Shown here one piece after another: positions 8,388 to 17,403 of a stretch of 64,000 nt of DNA; the stretch's first letter is position 1; each line of letters starts with the position of its first letter. Source of the stretch: Sphaerimonospora sp050942215 (GTDB lineage Bacteria; Actinomycetota; Actinomycetes; Streptosporangiales; Streptosporangiaceae); the NCBI RefSeq assembly GCF_050942215.1, contig NZ_CP192056.1:1860001-1924000 (forward strand). The letters are read 5' to 3'. A model generated the notes under the pieces. That model saw only the letters and a program-made list of their open reading frames with translations. It did no database searches and was not told the origin of the DNA. Made by a program: the position numbers and the translations under genes.

Positions 8388-8409
8388 CACATTTTGTGAT
8401 GCAGGTCAC
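8386..8409. promoter_or_regulatory. Overlapping inverted repeat and CRP-like site
   Basis: ATCACA-TTT-TGTGAT (8386–8400) is a perfect inverted repeat, and TGTGA-N6-TCAC (8395–8409) matches the CRP/GlxR consensus TGTGA-N6-TCACA except the last base. The two overlap, and the first abuts the 18-bp palindrome. This points to compact combined control of the acyl-CoA synthetase promoter; no binding evidence exists. Confidence 0.4.
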
Positions 8410-8448
8410 CTAACGATCTGGATTAGGCAAAGGCATGCTGAGCTCGCG

Positions 8449-8480
8449 GGCCGCGCCGGTTCGCGTGGGCCGGTGCGGCC
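8449..8480 (-). terminator. Terminator-like hairpin after the Pro-rich membrane protein gene
   Basis: GGCCGCGCCGG (8449–8459) pairs with CCGGTGCGGCC (8470–8480), one non-Watson-Crick pair, 10-nt loop. It is downstream of the minus-strand gene ending at 8559. Confidence 0.45.
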
Positions 8481-8558
8481 GTGAGCGCGGGCTCTCCGGA
8501 GATCGTTCTGGATGCGGCGTACGGCCGGACGGCCGCCGGAGGGCCCGGCTCGGAGTCG

Positions 8559-10088
8559 CTACTGCTGCTTGAGCGGGCGGATCGACCGGAAGACCGTGTT
8601 GACGTCGGGGAGCAGGTCGGACTGGTCTCCGGGGACCGCCATGTAGACGACCGCCGGCAGATCGCCACCGGTGTCCAGCGCCGCCACCACGATCGTCGTC
8701 TCGTCCACGCCTGAGGTGATCTTGTATGCGGACAGCAGCCCGGTCTTGCCGTTGCGCGTCAGCTTCTGTTGGGCGATCTTGGTCGCCTTGTTGCCCTTGG
8801 GCAGCAGCGCCTGCCGTGCGTAGACGGCCACCGCGTTGACCACCGGGGCGAGCTTGTCCGGCGTCGTGTACTTCGCGGCCAGCGTCTGCGACAGCGGGCC
8901 CCACATGAGCTCGGCCTCCTGAGCCCCCTGGACCCCCTGGACGTGCTGCCTGCCGGCGAAGCCGTACTTCGCCTGCACGGTCTGGCCGTCCGGGTCGAGC
9001 AGCCACTTCCCGCCGAGTCTGGGCACCGTGATCCGGCCCGTCTCGTCGGCGATGGTGCCGTTGACGGGTGAGGCCTTTCCCTTGAACCTCGGCAGTGTGG
9101 GATACCTCGACTGCGGCTTGGCCACCATCGAGGAGGACGGCTTGGCCGACGGCGTGACCGGTTCGGTGTCGGCCTCGCTGGACGAACTGAGCGGACCGGC
9201 GACGAACGCCCACACCAGCACCCCGACCAGCGCGACGAGCACCGAGCCGCCCAGCGCGAACAGCCAGACCGGCCGGCCGCCCTCGTCGTCCTCATACTCG
9301 TCGATGGCGTCGTAGTTCTCCCCGAAGACCGTGTTCCACAGCTCCTGCTGCCGGTGCGCCGGCGGTGTCTTCGGCCCGCTGATCTGCCCAGCCGTCACGA
9401 ACGGCTTGTACGGATCGTCCGGCGGTGGCGGGGGCGGCGGCGGCATCGGCGGTGCGGCGGGCGTCTGCGGATGGGCGGCGGAGGGGCGCGGCCGGGGATG
9501 CGTGGCCTGATGGTCGAAGTGGGCCGTACGGTGGTCCGGGTCCGGGCCGCCCGGGCCGGGGTCGGGCCCGCGGCGGCTCGGGAACCGCTCTTCTGACCCC
9601 TCGTATGCTGGGCCCCCGTGTTCTGGGCCCCCGTGTTCTGGGCCCCCGTGTCCTGGGCCCCCGTGTCCTGAGCCCTCGTATGCTGGGCCCCCGTATCCCA
9701 TGCTGCGGCGTCCCATGCCGCGGTAGCCGGGGCTGCCGTGATCTGGGCCCCCGTGTTCTGGACCTCCGTGATCTGGGCCCCCGTGTTGTGGACCGGAGTG
9801 CGGCGAGGCCGCCATGAACGATCGGACGGTGGGGGTGAAGGGCGAGCCTCCGGGGTCCGGCCGGGCGGGCGGGACCTCCGGCCAGTCGGGTGCTCGCTGC
9901 GGCTCGCTGGGGTCCGGCGGCATGCTACCTCCCGCGATCATGCCCGGATTGGGGGTGCCTGGCATGGTCTCACGTGACGCGGGGGGTGTCGCAGGGAAAC
10001 CGGGGAATGCCCCGCGAAACTGCTCGCCCGAGGGGTCGGTAGGCGGGTCCTGCATCGGCAGGCCCGACGGCGGGAAGGTGTCGGCCAC
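8559..10088 (-). CDS. Pro/Gly/His-rich single-pass membrane protein of unknown function
   Basis: The 509-residue product has no signal peptide but one transmembrane helix at about 258–282 (WLFALGGSVLVALVGVLVWAFVA). The cytoplasmic N-terminal half is disordered and Pro-rich, with repeated HGGP(D/E) units at roughly 97–165 and a run of prolines. The outer C-terminal ~220 residues (from the PTLPRFKGKASPVNGT region to SIRPLKQQ) look folded. The start is GTG 10088 without a visible ribosome site, so the message may be leaderless or the start lies further in. Similar layout occurs in actinobacterial cell-envelope proteins, but I do not recognise the outer domain. The repeats coincide with 15-bp DNA tandem repeats. 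Confidence 0.7.
   Translation of the reverse strand: MADTFPPSGLPMQDPPTDPSGEQFRGAFPGFPATPPASRETMPGTPNPGMIAGGSMPPDPSEPQRAPDWPEVPPARPDPGGSPFTPTVRSFMAASPHSGPQHGGPDHGGPEHGGPDHGSPGYRGMGRRSMGYGGPAYEGSGHGGPGHGGPEHGGPEHGGPAYEGSEERFPSRRGPDPGPGGPDPDHRTAHFDHQATHPRPRPSAAHPQTPAAPPMPPPPPPPPDDPYKPFVTAGQISGPKTPPAHRQQELWNTVFGENYDAIDEYEDDEGGRPVWLFALGGSVLVALVGVLVWAFVAGPLSSSSEADTEPVTPSAKPSSSMVAKPQSRYPTLPRFKGKASPVNGTIADETGRITVPRLGGKWLLDPDGQTVQAKYGFAGRQHVQGVQGAQEAELMWGPLSQTLAAKYTTPDKLAPVVNAVAVYARQALLPKGNKATKIAQQKLTRNGKTGLLSAYKITSGVDETTIVVAALDTGGDLPAVVYMAVPGDQSDLLPDVNTVFRSIRPLKQQ
9607..9795. repeat. 15-bp tandem repeats inside the membrane protein gene
   Basis: Degenerate copies of CTGGGCCCCCGTGTT run through 9607–9694 and 9738–9795 and encode the HGGPE/D units on the minus strand. 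In-frame repeat length (five codons) allows expansion and contraction without frameshift. Confidence 0.85.
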
Positions 10089-10341
10089 AGCGAAGACAGT
10101 AAACTAACGGGACATAAGAGGTCACAACGGATCTGTCACCATCGGGTATCGTAGTTTGACTTGCGACGTCAGCCCGGGTTGGTCGTCGGCGATGCGGTTG
10201 CCGTCTGCGCTAACCTTTATTGGCGCTCCGCCACCCTGTTCGGGCCCGTGTTCCCGGCCGCCCATCTGATCCCGTGCCGGAGCGGGGACCTCGCGGAGCG
10301 GGGATTCTGATCACGTAGCAGCCGCCGGGCGAGGAGTGGAA

Positions 10342-12804
10342 GTGGACGAACCGGTGTATGACCCCCAGGCACTGCAGGCCAAGTGGCTGCCGCGGTGGGA
10401 GGAGTTGGACACCTTCGCCGGCGTTGAGGACCCCGAGGACCCCAGGCCGCGCCGGTACATGCTCGACATGTTCCCCTACCCCTCCGGTGACCTTCACATG
10501 GGACACGGCGAGGTGTTCGCCATCGGCGACGTCCTGGCCCGCTACTGGTTCCAGAAGGGCTACAACGTCCTGCACCCGATCGGGTGGGACTCCTTCGGCC
10601 TGCCCGCTGAGAACGCCGCCATCAAGCGCAACGCCCACCCCGCCGAGTGGACGTACGCGAACATCGACACCCAGGCGAACTCGTTCAAGCGGTACGCGGT
10701 GTCCTTCGACTGGTCGCGCCGGCTGCACACCAGCGACCCCGAGTACTACCGCTGGAACCAGTGGCTGTTCATCCGCTTCTTCGAGCGTGGGCTGGCCTAC
10801 CGCAAGGGCGGCCTGGTCAACTGGTGCCCGGTCGACCAGACGGTGCTGGCCAACGAGCAGGTCGTCGCTGGGCGCTGCGAGCGCTGCGAAGCCGAGGTGG
10901 TCCGCCGCGAGCTGACCCAGTGGTACTTCAAGATCACTGAGTACGCCGACCGGCTGGTCGACGACATGGCGCAGCTGGAGGGCGGCTGGCCCGAGCGCGT
11001 GCTGACCATGCAGCGCAACTGGATCGGCCGCTCCACCGGCGCGGACGTCGAGTTCCCGATCGAGGGCCGCGAAGAACCGGTCACCGTCTACACCACCCGG
11101 CCCGACACGTTGTACGGCGCCACCTTCTTCGTGGTCGCCCCGGACGCCGCGCTCGCCGAAGAGATCGTCACGCCGGACCAGCGCGAGGCGCTGGCCGCCT
11201 ACAAGGCACAGGTCGCCAAGCTGTCGGACATAGAGCGGCTGTCCACGGAGAAGGAGAAGACCGGCGTCTTCCTGGGCACCTACGCGATCAACCCGGTCAA
11301 CGGCGAGCGCATCCCGGTCTGGGCGGCCGACTACGTGCTGTCCGACTACGGCCATGGTGCGATCATGGCGGTGCCCGCGCACGACCAGCGCGACCTCGAC
11401 TTCGCGCGGAAGTTCGGCCTGCCGGTCAGGGTCGTCGTGCACACCGGTCTGGCCGATCCGGGGGAGACCGGCGTCGCCACGCCGGGCGAGGGCACGCTGG
11501 TGAACTCCGGGCCGCTGGACGGCCTGTCCAAGGCCGACGCGATCAAGAAGATCATCGAGGTCCTGGGTGAGCGGGGCACCGGCCGGGCCACGGTCAACTT
11601 CCGGCTCCGCGACTGGCTGCTGTCGCGGCAGCGGTTCTGGGGCACCCCGATCCCGATCATCCACTGCGCCGACTGCGGCGAGGTGCCGGTCCCCGACGAC
11701 CAGCTCCCGGTGACGCTGCCCGACATGCGCGGTGAGGCGCTGGCGCCCAAGGGGATCTCCCCGCTGGCGAGCGCCGAGGAGTGGGTCAACGTCGCCTGTC
11801 CCAAGTGCTCCGGCCCCGCCAGGCGGGACACCGACACGATGGACACCTTCGTCGACTCGTCGTGGTACTACCTGCGCTACTGCAACCCGGACTACACCGA
11901 CGGACCCTTCGACGTCGAGCGCGTACGCAAGTGGGGCCCGATCGACCAGTACGTCGGCGGCGTCGAGCACGCGGTGCTGCACCTGCTGTACGCGCGGTTC
12001 TTCATCAAGGTCCTCCATGACATGGGCATGGTCGACTTCACCGAGCCCTTCCTGCGCCTGCTCAACCAGGGCCAGGTGATCAACCAGGGCAAGGCGATGT
12101 CCAAGACGCTGGGCAACGGCGTCGACCTGGGCCAGCAGATCGACGCGTACGGCGTGGACGCGGTCAGGTTCACGATGCTGTTCGCCGGGCCGCCGGAGGA
12201 CGACATCGACTGGGCCGACGTCTCCCCGGCCGCCTCGCAGAAGTTCCTGGCCCGCGCACTGCGCGTGATGACCGAGGCGGGCGCCGCGTCCGCCCCCGGA
12301 GCCGACTTCGCCGCCGGCGACCTGGAGCTGCGCAAGGTCACCCACCACACCATCGACGAGGCTACCCGGCTGATCGATTCGCACCGCTACAACGTCGCGC
12401 TGGCCCGCATGATGGAGCTGACCACGGCCGCGCGCCGGGCGATCGACTCCGGGCCGGGCGCCGCCGACCCGGCGGTACGCGAGGCCGCCGAGACCCTGGC
12501 CGTCATGCTGTCGCTGGTCGCACCGTACACGGCGGAGGAGGGCTGGGAACGGCTCGGCCACGCGCCGTCGGTGGCGAAGGCGGGCTGGCCGGTCGCCGAG
12601 CCGGCGCTGCTGGTCCAGGAGTCGGTCACCTGCGTCGTCCAGGTGGCGGGGAAGGTGCGCGACCGGCTGGAGGTTTCACCGGACATCACCGACGCCGAGC
12701 TGGAGTCGCTCGCCCTCGCGTCGGGGAAGGTCCAGCACTACCTCGATGGAGCCCCGCGCAAGGTGATCGTACGGGCGCCGAAGCTGGTCAACATCGTTCC
12801 TTAG
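10342..12804 (+). CDS. leuS: Leucyl-tRNA synthetase
   Basis: The 820-residue enzyme charges tRNA-Leu with leucine using ATP. The class I signature appears as MFPYPSGDLHMGH near the N-terminus and the KMSKS loop as KAMSKTLGNGVD. The editing (CP1) domain lies between, with GRSTGADVEFPI and TTRPDTLYGATF. GAGGAG at 10331–10336 favours GTG 10342 over GTG 10336, which would add two residues. It lacks close operon partners; the upstream 250 bp hold a 10-bp direct repeat GGAGCGGGGA at 10279 and 10295, but I see no T-box. Essential and single-copy in most bacteria. Confidence 0.96.
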   Translation: MDEPVYDPQALQAKWLPRWEELDTFAGVEDPEDPRPRRYMLDMFPYPSGDLHMGHGEVFAIGDVLARYWFQKGYNVLHPIGWDSFGLPAENAAIKRNAHPAEWTYANIDTQANSFKRYAVSFDWSRRLHTSDPEYYRWNQWLFIRFFERGLAYRKGGLVNWCPVDQTVLANEQVVAGRCERCEAEVVRRELTQWYFKITEYADRLVDDMAQLEGGWPERVLTMQRNWIGRSTGADVEFPIEGREEPVTVYTTRPDTLYGATFFVVAPDAALAEEIVTPDQREALAAYKAQVAKLSDIERLSTEKEKTGVFLGTYAINPVNGERIPVWAADYVLSDYGHGAIMAVPAHDQRDLDFARKFGLPVRVVVHTGLADPGETGVATPGEGTLVNSGPLDGLSKADAIKKIIEVLGERGTGRATVNFRLRDWLLSRQRFWGTPIPIIHCADCGEVPVPDDQLPVTLPDMRGEALAPKGISPLASAEEWVNVACPKCSGPARRDTDTMDTFVDSSWYYLRYCNPDYTDGPFDVERVRKWGPIDQYVGGVEHAVLHLLYARFFIKVLHDMGMVDFTEPFLRLLNQGQVINQGKAMSKTLGNGVDLGQQIDAYGVDAVRFTMLFAGPPEDDIDWADVSPAASQKFLARALRVMTEAGAASAPGADFAAGDLELRKVTHHTIDEATRLIDSHRYNVALARMMELTTAARRAIDSGPGAADPAVREAAETLAVMLSLVAPYTAEEGWERLGHAPSVAKAGWPVAEPALLVQESVTCVVQVAGKVRDRLEVSPDITDAELESLALASGKVQHYLDGAPRKVIVRAPKLVNIVP

Positions 12805-12807
12805 CGT

Positions 12808-12823
12808 GGCCGCCGGGGCGGCC
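12808..12823 (+). terminator. Short GC hairpin after leuS
   Basis: GGCCGCC–GG–GGCGGCC begins 4 bp after the leuS stop; a six-pair stem with a four-base loop is the realistic fold. It is a candidate terminator without a T-run. Confidence 0.4.
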
Positions 12824-13004
12824 CGGGCAAACGTTGACGCTGGGCGGTCGGAGCCGACAAAATGGCCTGCGAGCCATAAACGTTCATATTGTTCAGGCGT
12901 GCGGTCAGGGCATGCCACGACCATCCACCGCATGAGCGGTGGTCCTGGGGCGTGCGCCTGGCCGGTCGGCTCACGTCGGCGCGCCCCCGGGCGGGAGGCA
13001 CGTC

Positions 13005-14672
13005 TTGTCTCGACGGATTCTCGGCGGGCTGGCCTCGGTGGCGGTGACGGCGGCCACCGTGCTCGCCGTCACCGGAGTCACCGGGTCGCCGGCCTACGCG
13101 GCCGGCACCGGCAGCGGTTACCTGCACACCAACGGCAACAAGATCGTTGACAGCACGGGCGCGACCGTACGGTTGACCGGCATCAACTGGTTCGGCATGG
13201 AGACCGACAACAAGACCTTCCACGGGCTGTGGTCAAGTAATCCGTGGAAGAGCCAGATCGACCTGATGGCGAACCTGGGCTACAACACCCTCCGGGTGCC
13301 GTTCTCCGACGACGCGGTGAAGCCCGGTGCCGTCGCGACCAGCGTCAACACCTACACCAACCCCGACCTGGTCGGCCTGTCTCCGCTGGAGATCCTCGAC
13401 AAGGTGGTGGACTACGCGGGCCAGAAGGGGATGCGCATCATCCTCGACCGGCACCGGCCGACCAGCGCCGGGCAGAGCGCGCTGTGGTACGTCTCCGGAG
13501 TCCCGGAGAGCACCTGGATCGACAACTGGAAGTCGCTCGCCAGGCGGTATGCGGGCAACTCGACGGTGATCGGCGCCGACCTGCACAACGAGCCGCACGC
13601 CGAGGGCACCAACCCGAACGCGAAGGGTTCCTGCTGGGGCTGCGGCGACGAGTCGCGCGACTGGCGGCTGGCGGCCGAGCGGGCGGGCAACGCGATCCTG
13701 TCGGTGCAGCCCAACTGGCTGATCTTCGTCGAGGGTGTGAGCTGCCCCAGCGGCGGGGAGTCCAACATCTGGGACAACGATCCCAGCAACGACGAGGACT
13801 GCGGCTGGTGGGGCGGCAACCTCACCAAGGCCAAGGACTTCCCGGTGCGGCTCAACGTGGCCAACCGGCTGGTCTACTCGCCGCACGAGTACGCCACCTC
13901 GGTCTATCACCAGAAGTGGTTCGACGACCCCAACTACCCGGCCAACATGCCGGCGATCTGGGACAAGTACTGGGGCTACCTCTACAAGCAGAACATCGCG
14001 CCGATCATGGTGGGCGAGTTCGGCACGACGCTGGCCAACAACATCGACAAGATCTGGCTGCAGGAGCTCATGAAGTACCTGGGCACCGGCGTCAACGGGA
14101 TGTCGTTCACCTACTGGTCGTGGAACCCCAACTCGGGTGACACGGGCGGCATCCTGAAGGACGACTGGACGACGGTCGACCAGGCCAAGCAGAGCATCCT
14201 CCAGCCGTACCTGATCCCGCCGGTGGGCGGAGGCTCTCCATCGCCGACTCCCACGCCGACACCGACGCCGACTCCGACACCGACGCCGACTCCCACGCCG
14301 ACGCCGACTCCGACACCCACTCCGACACCGAGCCCGACGCCGAGCCCCTCGCCGAGTGGATCGGACAAGGCCTGTACGGCCACGTACAAGGTGATCAACG
14401 AATACCCCGGTGGCTTCCAGGGTGAGGTGACGGTGAAGAACAGCGGGACGGCCGCCATCAGCGGCTGGACCGTGGGCTGGAACTTCCCGAACGGCCAGAG
14501 CATCAGCCAGCTCTGGAACGGCACCGTCTCGAACAGCGGCGCCGGGGTCACCGTGACGAACGTCGACTACAACGGCGCGCTCGCGCCGAGCGCCTCGACC
14601 GCGTTCGGATTCAACGGCACCTGGAGCGGCACCAACGGCGTGCCGTCCCCGGTGAGCTGCACCGCGTCCTGA
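13005..14672 (+). CDS. Secreted GH5 endoglucanase (E1-like) with CBM2
   Basis: The 555-residue preprotein starts at TTG 13005 behind GGGAGGCA. Residues 1–32 form a Sec signal ending SPAYA. The catalytic domain closely follows Acidothermus E1 (GH5 subfamily 1): INWFGMET, MRIILDRHRPTSAGQSALWY, the acid/base Glu196 in DLHNEPH and nucleophile Glu338 in GEFGTT. A Pro-Thr linker (about 410–450) leads to a family 2 cellulose-binding module (about 457–555) bracketed by two cysteines. It should cleave internal beta-1,4 bonds in cellulose or related glucans outside the cell. The promoter region has two AAACGTT motifs but no CebR-type box. It is isolated from the sugar operons at 28–54 kb. Confidence 0.93.
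   Translation: MSRRILGGLASVAVTAATVLAVTGVTGSPAYAAGTGSGYLHTNGNKIVDSTGATVRLTGINWFGMETDNKTFHGLWSSNPWKSQIDLMANLGYNTLRVPFSDDAVKPGAVATSVNTYTNPDLVGLSPLEILDKVVDYAGQKGMRIILDRHRPTSAGQSALWYVSGVPESTWIDNWKSLARRYAGNSTVIGADLHNEPHAEGTNPNAKGSCWGCGDESRDWRLAAERAGNAILSVQPNWLIFVEGVSCPSGGESNIWDNDPSNDEDCGWWGGNLTKAKDFPVRLNVANRLVYSPHEYATSVYHQKWFDDPNYPANMPAIWDKYWGYLYKQNIAPIMVGEFGTTLANNIDKIWLQELMKYLGTGVNGMSFTYWSWNPNSGDTGGILKDDWTTVDQAKQSILQPYLIPPVGGGSPSPTPTPTPTPTPTPTPTPTPTPTPTPTPTPSPTPSPSPSGSDKACTATYKVINEYPGGFQGEVTVKNSGTAAISGWTVGWNFPNGQSISQLWNGTVSNSGAGVTVTNVDYNGALAPSASTAFGFNGTWSGTNGVPSPVSCTAS
14236..14350 (+). repeat. Hexanucleotide-type repeat coding the Pro-Thr linker
   Basis: Alternating CCGAC(T/A)CC-type units encode about 36 residues of PT/PS linker between catalytic domain and CBM2. 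Linkers of this kind are often O-glycosylated and keep the domains apart. Confidence 0.85.
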
Positions 14673-14682
14673 GCCCAGGAGA

Positions 14683-14715
14683 AGGTCGCAGAGCCGCGCG
14701 TCGGCTCTGCGACCT
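14683..14715. terminator. Strong hairpin between convergent GH5 and PatB-like genes
   Basis: AGGTCGCAGAGCCG (14683–14696) and CGGCTCTGCGACCT (14702–14715) form a perfect 14-bp stem with a CGCGT loop, 10 bp past the GH5 stop. It can serve both convergent genes. Confidence 0.8.
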
Positions 14716-14726
14716 CACTCTGTGAC

Positions 14727-14786
14727 CTCGACTCCGCGACCTGGGCTCTGTCACCTCGACTCCGCGTTCTCGACTCCGCGTTCTCG
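14727..14786. repeat. Short direct repeats CTCGACTCCGCG
   Basis: Three copies of CTCGACTCCGCG start at 14727, 14755 and 14769. The last two are a 14-bp tandem with TT. They lie between the terminator and the end of the aminotransferase gene. Function unknown. Confidence 0.65.
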
Positions 14787-14788
14787 GT

Positions 14789-15937
14789 TCAGCGCCGTGA
14801 GCCCAGCGCGGAGGCGATCCTGGACAGGATCTCCTCCAGGATCGCCTCCGACGTCGCGAAGTTGAGACGGACGAAGGCGCCGCCGCCGCCGTAGAGGGGG
14901 CCCGGGCCGAGCTTGACCCGGGCCTCCCGCTCCAGGAAACCGGCGGCGTCCGCCGCCACCGGGGGCCCGTAAGCGGACAGGTCCAGCCACGCGAGGTAGG
15001 TCCCCTCCGGCATCCGATAACCGACCTGGGTGGGAAGCCGTTGTGCGATCAACTGGCGATTGCGGTCCAGGATCCGCAGGATCTCCTTCAGCCAGGGGTC
15101 GCCGTGTCGCCAGGCGGCGACCGACGCCTCGACGTCCAGCACGCCCGGCGCGCCGTAGATGTGCGGAGGCAGGCCGTCCAGGGCCGCGCGTACGGCTCGC
15201 GCCCCGATATGCGCGACCGCGCAGCGTATCCCACCCATGTTGAAGGCCTTCGACGCCGAAGCGAGCGTGACCGTGCGGTCGGGAAGAATCGTGGCGAAGG
15301 GGATGTGATGCCCGGGGGAGTAGACGAGATCGGCGTGGATCTCATCCGAGATCACGAGTGCGTCGTGACGCTCCGCGTATTCGGCCAGCGCGTCCAGTTC
15401 CGAGCGGGTGAAGACGCGTCCCGAGGGATTCTGCGGATTGACCAGGAGCAGTACGGGCGCGGGCTCGGCCGGCACCTCGAACCGTCCGTCCGGCCCGATC
15501 GGGATCGGCAGCACCCGCCTGTCCATGTCCCGGAGTGTGTCGAGGAACGAGTTGTAGGCCGGCGTGTGCAGGGCGACAGGGTCGCCGGGCCGGGTCGTCA
15601 GCTGCAGCAGCACCTGAAGTGCCTGATTGAGATCCGTGTACGTCCGCACATGGCCGGGATCGGGGCGCCAGCCGTACCGGTTCTCCATGCGTTCGCCGAA
15701 CGCCTCCGCCAGCGGGCCGCTGCCGGGCTGCTCCAGCCAGGTGGGGTAGCCGAGGTCGGCTGCGGCTCGGCGTGCGATGGTCTCTCTGATCACGGCGGCG
15801 ACCGGAAAGTCCATGTCGGCGACCCAGGAGGGGATCACATCCGGGGGAACGGCCGCCCACTTGATCCCGTCACGGGCTCGGCAGGCGGTCAACGTGAGCG
15901 AATTCAGTTCATCCCGAACATCACACTCATAAGTCAC
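14789..15937 (-). CDS. MalY/PatB-type PLP enzyme, probable cystathionine beta-lyase
   Basis: The 382-residue protein is a fold-type I PLP enzyme of the PatB/MalY C-S lyase branch. Key segments are PSWVADMDFPV near the N-terminus, LLVNPQNPSGRVFT, ISDEIHADLVY, and the PLP lysine in ASASKAFNMGGIRC, the hallmark of this branch. The usual reaction is beta-elimination of cystathionine or other cysteine S-conjugates to a thiol, pyruvate and ammonia. GTG 15937 follows AAGGTGG. It stands alone, convergent with the GH5 gene. General aminotransferase activity is the alternative. Confidence 0.85.
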   Translation of the reverse strand: MTYECDVRDELNSLTLTACRARDGIKWAAVPPDVIPSWVADMDFPVAAVIRETIARRAAADLGYPTWLEQPGSGPLAEAFGERMENRYGWRPDPGHVRTYTDLNQALQVLLQLTTRPGDPVALHTPAYNSFLDTLRDMDRRVLPIPIGPDGRFEVPAEPAPVLLLVNPQNPSGRVFTRSELDALAEYAERHDALVISDEIHADLVYSPGHHIPFATILPDRTVTLASASKAFNMGGIRCAVAHIGARAVRAALDGLPPHIYGAPGVLDVEASVAAWRHGDPWLKEILRILDRNRQLIAQRLPTQVGYRMPEGTYLAWLDLSAYGPPVAADAAGFLEREARVKLGPGPLYGGGGAFVRLNFATSEAILEEILSRIASALGSRR

Positions 15938-16015
15938 CGAACCACCTTAATCTGTGGCTCCACGGCATACCCGACCGCGGAGCCGCCAGATTTGAGTATG
16001 GGCGTCAGACACTCA

Positions 16016-16726
16016 CTAGAGCTTGCGCAGGACCGCGGTGACCTTGCCGAGGACGGTGGCCTCGTCGCCGGGGATCGGCTCGTAGTTGGGGTTGTGCGGC
16101 ATCAGCCACACGTGCCCGTCCTTACGCTTGAACGTCTTGACCGTGGCCTCACCGTCGATCATCGCGGCCACGATGTCGCCGTTGTCCGCGACCGGCTGCT
16201 GCCGTACGACGACCCAGTCGCCGTCGGCGATCGCCGCCTCGATCATGGAGTCACCGGAGACCTGGAGCAGGAACAGCGTGCCCTCGCCGACGAGCTGCTT
16301 GGGCAGTGCGAACACGTCTTCGATGCTCTGTTCGGCCAGGATCGGCCCACCCGCGGCGATCCGACCGACGAGCGGCACGAAGGCGGCGGTGGGACGGCTG
16401 TAGCCGCCCTCCTCCTGGGGGGCGTCCGGGTCGACCCACAGGACCGGTTCGCCGGGCAGCCGGACCTCCAGGGCCCTGGGACGGTGGGGGTCACGGCGTA
16501 GGTATCCCTTACGCTGAAGCGCCGTGAGCTGGTGTGACACGCTGGAGGTGCTGGTGAGGTGGACCGCTTCTCCGATCTCCCGCATCGACGGCGGATAGCC
16601 GCGCTGTTGGACCGAATCCCGGATCACCTCAAGGATCTTGCGCTGCCTCGGGGTGAGGCCAAGCGCGTCACGCCTGCGAACCGCGAGGTCGCCGGCGTCA
16701 TCCGCCTTGGCGCTTCGGTCACTCAC
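16016..16726 (-). CDS. lexA: LexA SOS repressor
   Basis: The 236-residue repressor has an N-terminal winged helix (LTPRQRKILEVI ... SMREIGEAVHLTSTSSVSHQL) and a C-terminal S24 self-cleavage domain. The scissile bond is Ala125-Gly126 in GRIAAGGP, the catalytic pair Ser160 (SGDSM) and Lys197 (DGEATVKTFK). RecA filaments trigger cleavage and relieve repression of DNA-repair genes. I prefer GTG 16726, which follows GAGAGGTGG, over ATG 16741. An SOS box sits 140–155 bp upstream, indicating autoregulation. Upstream of it lies nrdR in divergent orientation, as in other actinobacteria. Confidence 0.96.
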   Translation of the reverse strand: MSDRSAKADDAGDLAVRRRDALGLTPRQRKILEVIRDSVQQRGYPPSMREIGEAVHLTSTSSVSHQLTALQRKGYLRRDPHRPRALEVRLPGEPVLWVDPDAPQEEGGYSRPTAAFVPLVGRIAAGGPILAEQSIEDVFALPKQLVGEGTLFLLQVSGDSMIEAAIADGDWVVVRQQPVADNGDIVAAMIDGEATVKTFKRKDGHVWLMPHNPNYEPIPGDEATVLGKVTAVLRKL

Positions 16727-16865
16727 GATGCCACCTCTCAATCCCTGTTTCCTGTGTCACCTGTCGTGGACGCCCGGACGCTTGCGCCGTTTCGCTCCGT
16801 GTTCCCCGCGTTGCGCAGAGTTTCCGCACTCCTCAGGGTGACCGTACCGCGATTCAAGATCATCT

Positions 16866-16881
16866 TCAAACAATTGTTCGA
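16866..16881. promoter_or_regulatory. LexA (SOS) box
   Basis: TCAAACAATTGTTCGA matches the actinobacterial SOS consensus TCGAAC-N4-GTTCGA at all but one position. It lies upstream of lexA. Confidence 0.85.
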
Positions 16882-17154
16882 TTTTCCGTTAAATCGCAGA
16901 TCCTGGCGTTCCATCACATCGTACGGGAGTTCGATCGACATCGTGTTCGACTTTCCAGATTTTCCTCGTTATGGGGATTCGGTGGAGCGGGGGTGGGATG
17001 TAGGGATCTGGATAAGAATGCGGCGACTTTCGAACAAGTGTCCAGACCCTTCACGCTCTGGATCGCCGGACCGTACATACATCTCGGCGGTGGAGTTCTG
17101 GTACGCCCCGTCTGCTGTCCCGGTCTGAGGCCCCGTTCGAGCCGCTGTCCGTGT

Positions 17155-17226
17155 CGTGCTCTGTGCCGCGGTCCGAATCGTGCTCTGTGTCGCGGTCCGA
17201 ATCGTGCTCTGTGTCGCGGTCTGTGC
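17155..17226. repeat. Three 24-bp tandem repeats
   Basis: Units begin CGTGCTCTGTG(T/C)CGCGGTC at 17155, 17179 and 17203; the first two differ at one base and the third diverges at its 3' end. They are noncoding as far as I can see. Confidence 0.85.
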
Positions 17227-17403
17227 CGTCGTCCGTCCGTGGTCGCGGTCGGCGGCGTCTGTCCGGGGTCCCCTGGGAGGTCCTGGCGGGGTGTCGCGGA
17301 GCGCCCCGCCGGGAGGCCGGTCGCGACACGCCGGATGAACAGGGGACTTCTCTCCCGCGGCGGCTTCCAACTTGCGTTCAAGGTCGGGCGCTCCTACGGT
17401 TGG

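Noticed and set aside
9607..9795. Regular repeats resembling a CRISPR array
   Set aside because: Units are 15 bp, contiguous without spacers, and lie in frame inside a coding sequence.
10089..10341. T-box riboswitch upstream of leuS
   Set aside because: No recognisable T-box core sequence or antiterminator was found.
14236..14350. Tandem repeat as a mobile or regulatory element
   Set aside because: It is simply the coding sequence for the Pro-Thr linker of the GH5 enzyme.
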